The position numbers and the translations under genes were made by a program. The notes under the pieces were generated by a model. The model ran no database searches and was not told the origin of the DNA. It saw only the letters and a list, made by a program, of their open reading frames with translations. From Pseudorhodobacter wandonensis (GTDB lineage Bacteria > Pseudomonadota > Alphaproteobacteria > Rhodobacterales > Rhodobacteraceae), in the NCBI RefSeq assembly GCF_001202035.1, contig NZ_LGHT01000044.1, forward strand, positions 434,001-498,000: a DNA stretch of 64,000 nt. The letters run 5' to 3'. Below, piece after piece: positions 18,576 to 26,682 of the stretch; the first letter of the stretch is position 1, and every line of letters begins with the position of its first letter.

Positions 18576-19322
18576 ATGGCGATGCTCGACACACCCACCT
18601 TTTCACATGCATGCGGCGATTGCCCCATTCGGTATCGCGCGGTCTGTGCCCGATGTGAGGGAGATGAATTAGAGCGGTTAGAGCAGATCAAGTATTATCG
18701 CAGCTATCAGGCAGGCCAAACGGTGATTTGGTCGGGGGACCGCATGGATTTCGTGGCCTCGGTCGTCAGCGGCGTGGCCACTTTAAGCCAGACGATGGAG
18801 GACGGGCGGCGGCAGATGGTGGGGCTTTTGTTGCCATCGGATTTCGTCGGGCGGCCGGGGCGCGATTCGGTGGCCTATGATGTGACGGCGACGACCGATC
18901 TTGTGATGTGTTGTTTCCGGAAAAAGCCGTTCGAGGACATGATGCTCTCGACCCCGCATGTGGGGCAGAGGTTGCTGGAAATGACGCTGGATGAGCTTGA
19001 TTCTGCGCGGGAATGGATGCTGCTTTTGGGGCGCAAGACGGCGCGGGAAAAGATTGCGAGCCTGCTTTCGATTATTGCGCGGCGTGATGCCAGCCTTGCT
19101 TTGAAACAGGGCAGCAAGCGTCTGGTTTTTGACCTGCCGCTGACGCGTGAGGAAATGGCCGATTATCTGGGGCTGACGCTGGAAACCGTGTCGCGGCAGA
19201 TTTCGGCGCTGCGCAAAGATAAGGTGATCTCGCTTGAAGGCAAACGGCATGTCACGATCGAAGATTTTGATGCCCTGCAAGAGGCGGCGGGGGATGATAG
19301 CGATGGCGGAATGCTGAGCTGA
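18576..19322 (+). CDS. fnrL: Crp/Fnr family oxygen-sensing regulator FnrL
   Basis: Global regulator of the oxic/anoxic switch; an oxygen-labile 4Fe-4S cluster controls dimerisation and DNA binding. It has 248 residues. Candidate cluster ligands are N-terminal Cys13, Cys16 and Cys24 (Cys27 is also present) and a central cysteine at 112 or 113. A cyclic-nucleotide-binding-like beta barrel and dimer helix follow. The helix-turn-helix LTREEMADYLGL is followed by ETVSRQISALRK, whose E-SR residues read TTGAT half sites. The ATG at 18576 has only a weak GGAA upstream. The neighbouring FNR box and divergent hemN fit this identity. Confidence 0.94.
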   Translation: MAMLDTPTFSHACGDCPIRYRAVCARCEGDELERLEQIKYYRSYQAGQTVIWSGDRMDFVASVVSGVATLSQTMEDGRRQMVGLLLPSDFVGRPGRDSVAYDVTATTDLVMCCFRKKPFEDMMLSTPHVGQRLLEMTLDELDSAREWMLLLGRKTAREKIASLLSIIARRDASLALKQGSKRLVFDLPLTREEMADYLGLTLETVSRQISALRKDKVISLEGKRHVTIEDFDALQEAAGDDSDGGMLS

Positions 19323-19422
19323 CGTCCGCGCGCGGTCATTTGCGCAAGGCATTGATTTATAACGATATAATTGGTCTTCTTTACCAATTATTAACCCGCG
19401 TTCGCGCGGTATCGGGGGGCAT

Positions 19423-20316
19423 ATGCTGGAATTTCACACGCTGGATGTGTTCACGGATACCCCCTTTGCGGGCAACCCTTTGGCGGTGGTTCTGGGGGCC
19501 GATGGTCTGACAGATGCGCAGATGCAGACCATCGCGCGTGAGTTCAATCTGTCCGAGACGATTTTTGTCATGCGCCCGCAAAATCCGGCGCATACAGCGC
19601 GGGTGCGGATCTTTTTCCCAACGGCCGAGATTCCTTTTGCCGGCCATCCGACGATTGGCTGCGCAATTTTGCTGGCCGAAGGCGCCGAGGGCGACGGGCC
19701 TGTGCAGATTATCCTAGAGGAAGAGGCGGGATTGGTGCCGGTTGTGATCTCGCGGCAGGGTGGGGCGGCGGTGGCCGAATTTACCGCGCCTGTGACGCCA
19801 CATGCCGCAACCAGTGGCGCTGTGGCGGTTGATGTGGTGGCGGCAGCACTGGGCCTTGCCAAGGATGAGATCGGTTTTGGCAAGCATGTGGCCGGTCTGT
19901 GGCAGGGTGGCCCGCGTTTTCTCTATGTGCCGGTCAAAGACCTGTCTGTGCTTGCCAAAGCCCGCCCGATTGAGCCTGCCTGGTCGCAGCTGATGGCGGC
20001 GGGCGGGGTGGATAGTGCCTATCTTTATACACCCGGCACAGGCGCGGATTATCAGGCGCGGATGTTTTCACCGACAGCAGGCATTCCCGAAGATCCGGCA
20101 ACAGGTTCGGCCAGTGCGATTTTGGCCGCGCAGTTATGGGCTGCAGGGGCGGTTGCCGAGGGCGAAACGCATCTGGCCCTGTTACAAGGTGTCGAGATGG
20201 GGCGACGCAGTGAAATTGGCCTGACGGTGGTTTGTAACGCCAGCGGCGTGCAATCGGTGCGGGTGGCGGGAACGGCGGTGCGCATCGGCGACGGGCGCAT
20301 CCGTATCCCTGCTTGA
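19423..20316 (+). CDS. PhzF family isomerase-like protein
   Basis: A 297-residue member of the PhzF (phenazine biosynthesis F-like) family, related in fold to diaminopimelate epimerase. The catalytic glutamate is in AREFNLSETIFV (near residue 45). FPTAEIPFAGHPTIG and EDPATGSASAI, which line the active site, are intact. Most family members outside phenazine producers have no known substrate, and no phenazine genes are nearby, so phenazine synthesis should not be inferred. The ATG follows GGGGGG by about five bases. It is convergent with plsC across a GC-rich hairpin. Confidence 0.92.
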   Translation: MLEFHTLDVFTDTPFAGNPLAVVLGADGLTDAQMQTIAREFNLSETIFVMRPQNPAHTARVRIFFPTAEIPFAGHPTIGCAILLAEGAEGDGPVQIILEEEAGLVPVVISRQGGAAVAEFTAPVTPHAATSGAVAVDVVAAALGLAKDEIGFGKHVAGLWQGGPRFLYVPVKDLSVLAKARPIEPAWSQLMAAGGVDSAYLYTPGTGADYQARMFSPTAGIPEDPATGSASAILAAQLWAAGAVAEGETHLALLQGVEMGRRSEIGLTVVCNASGVQSVRVAGTAVRIGDGRIRIPA

Positions 20317-20341
20317 TTTGTCTTTGGTTCCGGGTGCCAAA

Positions 20342-20380
20342 GCCGCCGCGCGGGGGCTCGATGCCCCCCAAGGTGGCGGC
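20342..20380. repeat. Nested inverted repeat between convergent phzF and plsC
   Basis: An outer stem GCCGCC (20342-20347) / GGCGGC (20375-20380) encloses an inner stem GGGGGC (20352-20357) / GCCCCC (20363-20368) with a five-base loop. It sits between two convergent stops (20316 and 20385). There is no T-tract, so it could be a bidirectional structure-dependent terminator or a dispersed intergenic repeat. The core GCCCCCCAAGGT recurs in similar form near 23977. Confidence 0.6.
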
Positions 20381-20384
20381 CCCT

Positions 20385-21131
20385 TCAGGTGGGAAATTTG
20401 AATCCGGCTTCGGCCATCAAGGCGTCTGAGGCGGTTTCAACCTCGCGTTCCAAACGCTCCATAAAAGCGGCGCCTTTCAGGCCCGGTTCAATGGTGGGCA
20501 AGAATTCCACAACCGCTGTACCGCGTTTGCGCATGATACCGCGTTTGGGCCAGAGCACGCCGACATTGGTGGCAACAGGCACGCAATCCTGACCCATTTG
20601 CAGGTAGAGCGCCGCAGTTCCGGCCTTGTAAGGGGCTTTGACACCGGGCGCGACACGCGTGCCTTGGCTGTAGATGATAAGCTGGCCCGGATGCAGCAGG
20701 CCTGATTTCACATCGGCTTTCATTTTGGTGATTGCCGCGCCGCGCTTGCCGCGATCTACGGGGATGCAGCCGATGCGCAAGCCGAACCAGCCCAGAATCG
20801 GGGCATAGGTCAGCTCTTTTTTCATGATGAACCGTCCGCGCGGGACGGCGTTAAAGATCATCAGAATGTCCAGAAAGCTTTGATGTTTGGCTGCGATCAG
20901 AACGGGATGGGTGGGCGGTGTGCCGCGTACTTCGGTTTTCATACCTGTCAGAATACGCAGCGAGAACAGCACCCAAGCGCAATAGGCATGGCAGGCGGCC
21001 AAGGCGCCATCGCGTTTGATCAAGGCGTAAGGAAAGTACAAAACGCCCACCACCAGCATCGCGACATACATCTGTATGATGAAAATCAGCGACAGCAGCC
21101 ATTGGAGTGCGTAAGTCAGGGCAGCGCGCAT
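20385..21131 (-). CDS. plsC: 1-acyl-sn-glycerol-3-phosphate acyltransferase
   Basis: Membrane-associated acyltransferase making phosphatidic acid from lysophosphatidate. It has 248 residues with an N-terminal hydrophobic region (about residues 8-35). The catalytic HX4D motif is seen as HQSFLD (near residue 83), and later blocks include GCIPVDRGKRG and YSQGTRVAPG (the usual EGTR is QGTR here). The start ATG overlaps the ftsX stop by one base (TGATG), so it is probably the last gene of an ftsE-ftsX-plsC operon linking envelope lipid synthesis to division. Confidence 0.92.
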   Translation of the reverse strand: MRAALTYALQWLLSLIFIIQMYVAMLVVGVLYFPYALIKRDGALAACHAYCAWVLFSLRILTGMKTEVRGTPPTHPVLIAAKHQSFLDILMIFNAVPRGRFIMKKELTYAPILGWFGLRIGCIPVDRGKRGAAITKMKADVKSGLLHPGQLIIYSQGTRVAPGVKAPYKAGTAALYLQMGQDCVPVATNVGVLWPKRGIMRKRGTAVVEFLPTIEPGLKGAAFMERLEREVETASDALMAEAGFKFPT

Positions 21132-22030
21132 CAGGTCAATTCCTTAAGTTTGCGAAAGGCGGCAAAGCGGGTGGCGGCAAAGGCCACAAGTGCCGCCAGT
21201 GGTGGCAGGATCAGCGGTAAAAGCCAACCCGCCCCTTGAAAACTGAGGCCCGTCAGAAACCCGCCGGCCACATCGGCCGAGGGCAGCAAGGCCGCGCCCA
21301 GCATACCCAGTATTGCGCCAAGGGTCGATCCGGCCAGGGTACGCAGGGTAAATCGGCGTACAAAGGCGCGGGCGATATAGGCGTCACGCGCGCCAACCAG
21401 CCGCAGCACGCGGATCACTTGGGCATTTGCGGCAAGTGCTGCATTGGCGGCTAAAATAATCATCGCCGCCATCGTCGCCCCAATCAAAAGGATCGACATC
21501 AACCCCAGCAGCCGCAACCGCTCGGCCGCCATGACCAGCGGTTTGCGCCAGCGGGAATGGTCATCCAGCACGGCACCGGGGGCTTCGGCGGTCAGGCGTT
21601 GGCGCAGGCCTTCGCTGTCATAGCCGGCGTCGTCCTCGGTAATTTCGATCAAGCGTGGAATCGGCAAGGCATCGAGGGGCAGGTCTGGGCCGAACCATGG
21701 TTCCAGCAGGGCGCGTTGTTCGGCGTCGGTCATGGCGCGGGCGCGGGCAATGCCGGGCGTCGTGGCCAGCACATCCAGCACGGCGCGGGTTTGCGCATCC
21801 ATTTGGCCAGTCGGCGCAGAGATACGGATGGTGGCGCTGCGGGCCAGCGCATCGCCCCAGCGGTCGGCCAATCGGCCCGAAGCCAGTGACAGGGCCAGTG
21901 CAAACACCGCCAGAAAGGTCATTGCTGCCGCTGTAAAGCTGGTCAGCCACGCTGTATGGCCCGAAGGGGGCACCACGCGGTCGGCATGTTTGTCGCCACG
22001 CAGCATATCGGCAAGGAGCAAAAGCTTCAC
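21131..22030 (-). CDS. ftsX: Cell division protein FtsX
   Basis: Membrane partner of the ATPase FtsE; the complex transmits ATP hydrolysis to periplasmic amidases or their activators at the septum. It has 299 residues with four hydrophobic segments in the FtsX layout: one near residues 28-55, a periplasmic domain to about 165, then three more (about 175-200, 235-257 and 268-290). The N-terminus is shorter than in E. coli FtsX. Four bases (ATGA, 22027-22030) overlap the end of ftsE, and one base overlaps plsC. Confidence 0.9.
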   Translation of the reverse strand: MKLLLLADMLRGDKHADRVVPPSGHTAWLTSFTAAAMTFLAVFALALSLASGRLADRWGDALARSATIRISAPTGQMDAQTRAVLDVLATTPGIARARAMTDAEQRALLEPWFGPDLPLDALPIPRLIEITEDDAGYDSEGLRQRLTAEAPGAVLDDHSRWRKPLVMAAERLRLLGLMSILLIGATMAAMIILAANAALAANAQVIRVLRLVGARDAYIARAFVRRFTLRTLAGSTLGAILGMLGAALLPSADVAGGFLTGLSFQGAGWLLPLILPPLAALVAFAATRFAAFRKLKELT

Positions 22031-22698
22031 AGATCGGCCCCCGCAAGTTGCACGCGGCGTTTGGCAATGCGCAGCACGCGGGCGGGCACTTGTTGTTTTG
22101 CCGCGCGGATCAGGTTCATGTCATGTGTGGCGATCAGGATGGTTTTGCCCATCTTGTTCAGCTCGACCAGCAGGGTCAGCAGCCGCAGCGACATTTCCCA
22201 GTCGAGGTTGCCAGTGGGTTCATCGGCCAGCAGCACATCGGGTGACATGATTACCGCGCGGGCAAGGGCTGCGCGTTGACGCTCGCCCCCCGAAAGTTGC
22301 GGCGGCAGGGATGCCGTCAGTTTCGCCAGCCCGACCCAGTTTAGCAGATCGTCAAGGTCGGCTATTGCCGAATCCCGCCCGGAAACCATTGCAGGCAAGG
22401 TGACATTGGCAGACAGCGGCAAGTGGTCGAGGAACTGGCAATCCTGATGCACCACGCCGATGCGTCGCCGCATCAAGGCCACTTCGTCGCGGCTCAGGCT
22501 GCGGACATCACGGTCAAACAGGGTGATATGGCCGGCCGTGGGCAAAAGTTCGGCATAGCAGAGTTTGAGCAACGTGGATTTACCCGCCCCTGATGGCCCC
22601 GTCAGAAAATGAAACGACCCCGGTGCCAACCGCAAGCTGACTTCGGACAATAGCTCGCCCCCGCCATAGGAATAGGCAACATTTTCAAAGGCTATCAC
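22027..22698 (-). CDS. ftsE: Cell division ATP-binding protein FtsE
   Basis: Cytoplasmic ABC-type ATPase of the FtsEX complex. About 223 residues, matching the E. coli protein (222). It carries Walker A GPSGAGKST, the signature LSGGERQRAAL, Walker B VLLADEPTGNLD and a switch histidine in LIATHDM. The start is placed at a GTG (22698), with GGAG seven bases upstream, which gives the family N-terminus VIAFENVAYSYGGG. An ATG nine codons further upstream is possible but lacks a better site. Confidence 0.94.
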   Translation of the reverse strand: MIAFENVAYSYGGGELLSEVSLRLAPGSFHFLTGPSGAGKSTLLKLCYAELLPTAGHITLFDRDVRSLSRDEVALMRRRIGVVHQDCQFLDHLPLSANVTLPAMVSGRDSAIADLDDLLNWVGLAKLTASLPPQLSGGERQRAALARAVIMSPDVLLADEPTGNLDWEMSLRLLTLLVELNKMGKTILIATHDMNLIRAAKQQVPARVLRIAKRRVQLAGADL

Positions 22699-22881
22699 GC
22701 ATTGCTCCGTCTTGCAGCAGATCATGCGGCTGCGTGCCGCGTGTTTGTTGCAGTTTTGCCCAGAGTCGGGGCGGTTTCAACGCCCTAATCGTTGCTGATT
22801 GAGGACAAAGGCTTGGATATACAGAATATCGAGGATACAAAGTTAAGGTGAACTTGTAATTTTTGGACGGAGAGGTGGCAA

Positions 22882-23952
22882 ATGAGGCTGGTTTGTCCGA
22901 ATTGCGATGCACAGTACGAGCTTGCCGAGGATGCTATCTCGGAAGAGGGCCGCGATGTGCAATGTTCGAACTGTGGCCATACATGGTTTCAGCTGCCGCC
23001 CGAAATCGAAGCCGAGCGTGAGGCTGAGGAAGAGGAGAGGGTTGCCAAAGCCGTGCCGACGGTGCGTCGTGTGGCCCCTTTGCCTGTCGCGCATGAGCCC
23101 TCGGCCCGGACGTCCAACAAGAACCCGCTTGGTGCCTATGTCAAAGCGTCGCGACCTTTGAGCGGACATGACGCAGACAAGCCGACAGATGACGAAAAGC
23201 AGACCGCAGCGGCGGCGGCATCGGCCAAGCTTGCCGAAGCCAGTGCGCGGAAATCGGCAGCGGCTGCCGAAAGGCAAACCAACGCGGCAGCAAATGTTGG
23301 AAACGCCTCATCAGAGTCGGCGGCGCAAGGCGGGTCTGCGGCATCGGATCATCCGGCGGGAAATGCCCCGCCCCAGCCAACCGTCGCACCGCGTCGGCCG
23401 TTGGACGATAGCCTGAAAGCCGTGTTGCGCGAAGAGGCCGAGCGTGAAACCGCGGTTCGGCGGTCGCAAACCCCGCGTCCGTTGGAAACGCAGCCCGATT
23501 TGGGGTTGCAAGATACCGCCGGCGCGGCAGGTGCCGCCAAGGCCGTGCGCGACCGTCTGGCCCGTTTGCAAGGCGAAGAGGCCGCACCGGATACAAGCGA
23601 CAAGCCCACGGCGCGGCGCGATTTGTTGCCCGATATTGAAGAAATCAACTCTACCCTGCGCGCCAGTTCGGAAAACCGCCGTCGCGAAGATACAGAGGTT
23701 TCGGGGAAAGATCACAGTGCCGCCCCCCCTGACACCGGTTTTCGCAGCGGGTTTTCACTGATGTTGCTGATCGCTGTGGTGCTGGTTGCGGCCTATGTCG
23801 CTGCGCCCAAGATTGTTGCGCAATTTCCGGCAGCCGAGGGCGCGATGACCAGCTATGTCGCGTGGGTTGATGCGGCGCGGGTGTGGCTGGACAATGCGAT
23901 GCGCAATGCGATTGCCGCGTTGCAAAACCTGACAAGCGGGGCAAAAAGCTAA
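22882..23952 (+). CDS. Zinc-ribbon (MJ0042-type) single-pass membrane protein
   Basis: A 356-residue protein of unknown function. The N-terminal 40 residues form an MJ0042-type zinc ribbon with two CxxC pairs (CPNC at 5-8 and CSNC near 34-37) followed by GHTWFQ. A long low-complexity linker rich in Ala, Glu, Arg and Pro (about 45-285) is probably disordered. A single membrane helix, LMLLIAVVLVAAYVAAP, lies near residues 293-310, with a short C-terminal segment outside. The topology suggests a cytoplasmic metal-binding sensor or scaffold. It is divergent from ftsE. Confidence 0.82.
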   Translation: MRLVCPNCDAQYELAEDAISEEGRDVQCSNCGHTWFQLPPEIEAEREAEEEERVAKAVPTVRRVAPLPVAHEPSARTSNKNPLGAYVKASRPLSGHDADKPTDDEKQTAAAAASAKLAEASARKSAAAAERQTNAAANVGNASSESAAQGGSAASDHPAGNAPPQPTVAPRRPLDDSLKAVLREEAERETAVRRSQTPRPLETQPDLGLQDTAGAAGAAKAVRDRLARLQGEEAAPDTSDKPTARRDLLPDIEEINSTLRASSENRRREDTEVSGKDHSAAPPDTGFRSGFSLMLLIAVVLVAAYVAAPKIVAQFPAAEGAMTSYVAWVDAARVWLDNAMRNAIAALQNLTSGAKS

Positions 23953-24043
23953 CGCCTGCTGCGATCGGGGTGCGCTGCCCCCAAGGTTCGGTATGCCGTA
24001 CACGCAACGGTGCAGCGCGCGTATCCGGTTGCTTTCAAACGGT

Positions 24044-26641
24044 TTAATACAGTTCCAGCAGGCGTTTCAGATAGTCGCGTTCGCTTTCGGGGCGGGTTTG
24101 CTCGCCCTGACGGCGGCGGATTTCATCCAGCAAATCCTGCGCCCGGCGATAGACATCATCGCCTTGCAGCAGATTGCGATCTGATCCGATGCGCGCGCCT
24201 TCGCCCGGTTCGCGGCCCAGCGGGTCACGTGCAGAATTGGGGTCGGCGCGGCCTATGGCCTCGCCCTGGTTGGTGTTGCCGTTGTCGCGGCGCTCTTGCG
24301 CCATAGATTCGTTCAGGCTGCGCATGCCTTCGCGCATGGCCCGCATGGCATCGGCCTGTTTGTCCAAAGCGCCTGCCAAGTCGTCTTGGCGCAGGGCGCG
24401 TTCGGCATCTTGCATCGCGCGGCCCGCTTCATCCAGCGAGCGGCGGCCTGCCTCGCCTTGTTCGGTGCCAGCACCGGGCAGCATATTGCCATTCAGCCGG
24501 TTCAGGCGGTCGCGCAGGTCGCGTTGGCGCTGTTCGAGGCTTTGGCGTTGATCTTGGCCGGTGCCGTCGGCGCCAGTGCCTTGTTGGTTCTGGCCCTGTT
24601 GGGATTGGCCGTTTTCGCCTTGGCCTTGTTGACCGTCCTCGCCCTGCTGGCCGTCTTGTTGTTGGCCTTGCTCGCCCTGTTGCCCATCTTGTTGCCCGTC
24701 TTGCTGGCCATCTTGGCCGTCGGGGTTTTGCAATTCGGAAAAGCTGTCATCCGAAAGGTCTTGTTGGTCGCGCAGGGTGTTGCCGAGGTTTTTCATGGCT
24801 TGCTGGCCGGGGCCGCCTTGGCCCCCTTCGCCTTGGGTTACCTGGATGTTTTCCATCAACTGGCGCAGCATTTCCATCAGCTCGGCGGCCTCTTCCATCC
24901 GGCCTTCTTCCAGCAGTTTTTGCAGTTCTTTCAGCATGTCTTGCAGCTGGTCGCCGGTGATTTCCATCGAGTTTTGTTCATCGGCGGCTTGGCCATTCGG
25001 GTTGCGCTCGGCCTCTTGGGCAAGCTGGCGCATGTAGTCATCCATCGCCTGCCGCAGCTCTTGCATCAGCTGGTCAATCTCGGACGGGTCGGCGCCGTTG
25101 CGGATCGCCTCGTTCAAACGGTCTTGAGCGCGTTTCAGACGCTCGCGGGCGGAATTGAGGTCGCCTTCCTCGATCAGCACAGCGATATCCCATAGCGCGG
25201 CGGCCAGATCATCGCGTGCCGCAACCGTCAGGTCGTTTTGCTGCGATTCGAGGCGGCGTTGGGCGACGCGCAGGCGCAGATAGGCCTTTTCATTGGAAAA
25301 CAGGCCGTCGGGGCGGTTGGTGATGGCGTTGAAAATTTGCACGCTGCGCGGGGCGTTTTTGCGCGACCAGAGCAGATCGCGGCGCATTTCTATGACGGCG
25401 GCTGCCAGCGGGTCGAAAAAGCGTTTGCCGGGCAGGGTGACATGCATCGGGGCAGCGGTGCCGGTTTGGCCGGGCGCATCACTGGCAGACAGGGTGATGA
25501 TGACGGGCAGGTTGGCATAGACGTGTTGTGACAGATCATCCAGCAGGGTTTCGGTGAAATCGGTGCGTTGGCCGCTGATCGGCAGCGGCAGGTCAAGCGT
25601 GATCGGGTCGGTGGTTTCGGGGTCTGCGGCAAGGCCATAGCGACGGTCAATTGCGGCCAGATCCAGCGCGATGACGGCTTTGCCCGCGGTGACGCCAAAG
25701 TCGTCTGCGGCCTCGAAGGGCAGTTTCAGGCTGCCGTTTGCCTCACGCGTCAGGTCGGCTTTGGCGCGGATGCTGGGGGGGGTGTCGATGCTGGTGGTAA
25801 TGGCCCAAGTGCGGCCACCTGTGCCGTTGATGGTGATGTCGCCGCTTTGGGTGATTTCAAAATCATGCGCGGTTGGGGGCGGGGCATTGGCATCACGTGG
25901 CGCGGGGTTTGATACGGTTTGGGTCAGCGAAAGCGCTCCTACCTCGCCATAAAAACGCAATTGTACGCGGCTGCCAGTTGGCACCTCTAGCGCGGGTTGG
26001 GTGATGTCATTGAGGTAAAGCGCGGGCTTGCCGGTATAGGGCGGGGGCTGAAGCCAGCCTTCCCAGCTGGGGCCGTTCAGCGCCTGTGCCTGAGTGGGGC
26101 CGAGGCCGGTGACCGAAGCGATGCGCCAGAGCGAGCCGAACATCAGCGCCATGACAAGCGCTGTCAGCGCGATGTAGCGCAGGCCAAAGCGGTCGCGCGA
26201 GGCAAGCCGCAGGTCGGGGGCGACGGCGCGGGCGTTTGATGCGGCGCGGGCCATGCGCGACAGATGGGCCGCCCAAACCGCCTGGGATGCAGGGTCGCTG
26301 GCGCCAATGGCCTGGGTATCGGCAAGCGTGGCAATGGGGCGGCCGGGCAGGGTGGCATCAAGCCGGTTCAGCGCGTCTTGGCGGTTGGGGCGCGTAAAGC
26401 TGCGAAAGCCGCGCCACAGGGCGACCATCATCGCAACAAGTGCCACCGCCAAGCCTGCCCACACCGCAGGCAAAGGCGCGAAATCTTGCAACCCAAAGGC
26501 CAGAACAGCCAAAACCGTTATCAGCACCGACCACAGTGGCCAGAAACTGCGCGTCAGCCGTTCAGCCCAAAGCCCCGCCTGCGTTAGGGCAGCCGGGCGT
26601 TTTAGCTGGTCATTGATGCTGTCGCGCGGGGATTGCGTCAT
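24044..26641 (-). CDS. TIGR02302 family membrane protein with Gln/Gly-rich region
   Basis: An 865-residue protein matching the alphaproteobacterial TIGR02302 family: two or three N-terminal membrane helices (about residues 32-75 and 152-173), then a long non-membrane domain with a strongly helical Gln/Glu/Arg-rich second half. The function is unknown. Residues about 400-620 contain charged heptad-like helices (for example LEEGRMEEAAELMEML). A Gln-Gly-Asp low-complexity stretch follows (see separate entry). The gene lies 41 bases downstream of lysA on the same strand and may be co-transcribed. Confidence 0.88.
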   Translation of the reverse strand: MTQSPRDSINDQLKRPAALTQAGLWAERLTRSFWPLWSVLITVLAVLAFGLQDFAPLPAVWAGLAVALVAMMVALWRGFRSFTRPNRQDALNRLDATLPGRPIATLADTQAIGASDPASQAVWAAHLSRMARAASNARAVAPDLRLASRDRFGLRYIALTALVMALMFGSLWRIASVTGLGPTQAQALNGPSWEGWLQPPPYTGKPALYLNDITQPALEVPTGSRVQLRFYGEVGALSLTQTVSNPAPRDANAPPPTAHDFEITQSGDITINGTGGRTWAITTSIDTPPSIRAKADLTREANGSLKLPFEAADDFGVTAGKAVIALDLAAIDRRYGLAADPETTDPITLDLPLPISGQRTDFTETLLDDLSQHVYANLPVIITLSASDAPGQTGTAAPMHVTLPGKRFFDPLAAAVIEMRRDLLWSRKNAPRSVQIFNAITNRPDGLFSNEKAYLRLRVAQRRLESQQNDLTVAARDDLAAALWDIAVLIEEGDLNSARERLKRAQDRLNEAIRNGADPSEIDQLMQELRQAMDDYMRQLAQEAERNPNGQAADEQNSMEITGDQLQDMLKELQKLLEEGRMEEAAELMEMLRQLMENIQVTQGEGGQGGPGQQAMKNLGNTLRDQQDLSDDSFSELQNPDGQDGQQDGQQDGQQGEQGQQQDGQQGEDGQQGQGENGQSQQGQNQQGTGADGTGQDQRQSLEQRQRDLRDRLNRLNGNMLPGAGTEQGEAGRRSLDEAGRAMQDAERALRQDDLAGALDKQADAMRAMREGMRSLNESMAQERRDNGNTNQGEAIGRADPNSARDPLGREPGEGARIGSDRNLLQGDDVYRRAQDLLDEIRRRQGEQTRPESERDYLKRLLELY
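24560..24745 (-). repeat. In-frame low-complexity Gln/Gly/Asp repeat in the TIGR02302 protein
   Basis: Imperfect repetition of codons for QDGQQ, QQGEQGQ and related units covers about residues 630-695 of the protein. The family is known for such stretches. The near-tandem DNA could vary in copy number by slippage. Confidence 0.8.
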
Positions 26642-26682
26642 TTACCTGCCTTGGCGATTTGGGCCTGTTGCGCTGTGAAGCG

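Noticed and set aside
24296-25195. A 299-codon hydrophobic plus-strand frame opposite the TIGR02302 gene
   Set aside because: Its Leu/Ala runs are the complement of the Gln/Gly-rich coding tract; it has no sensible start site.
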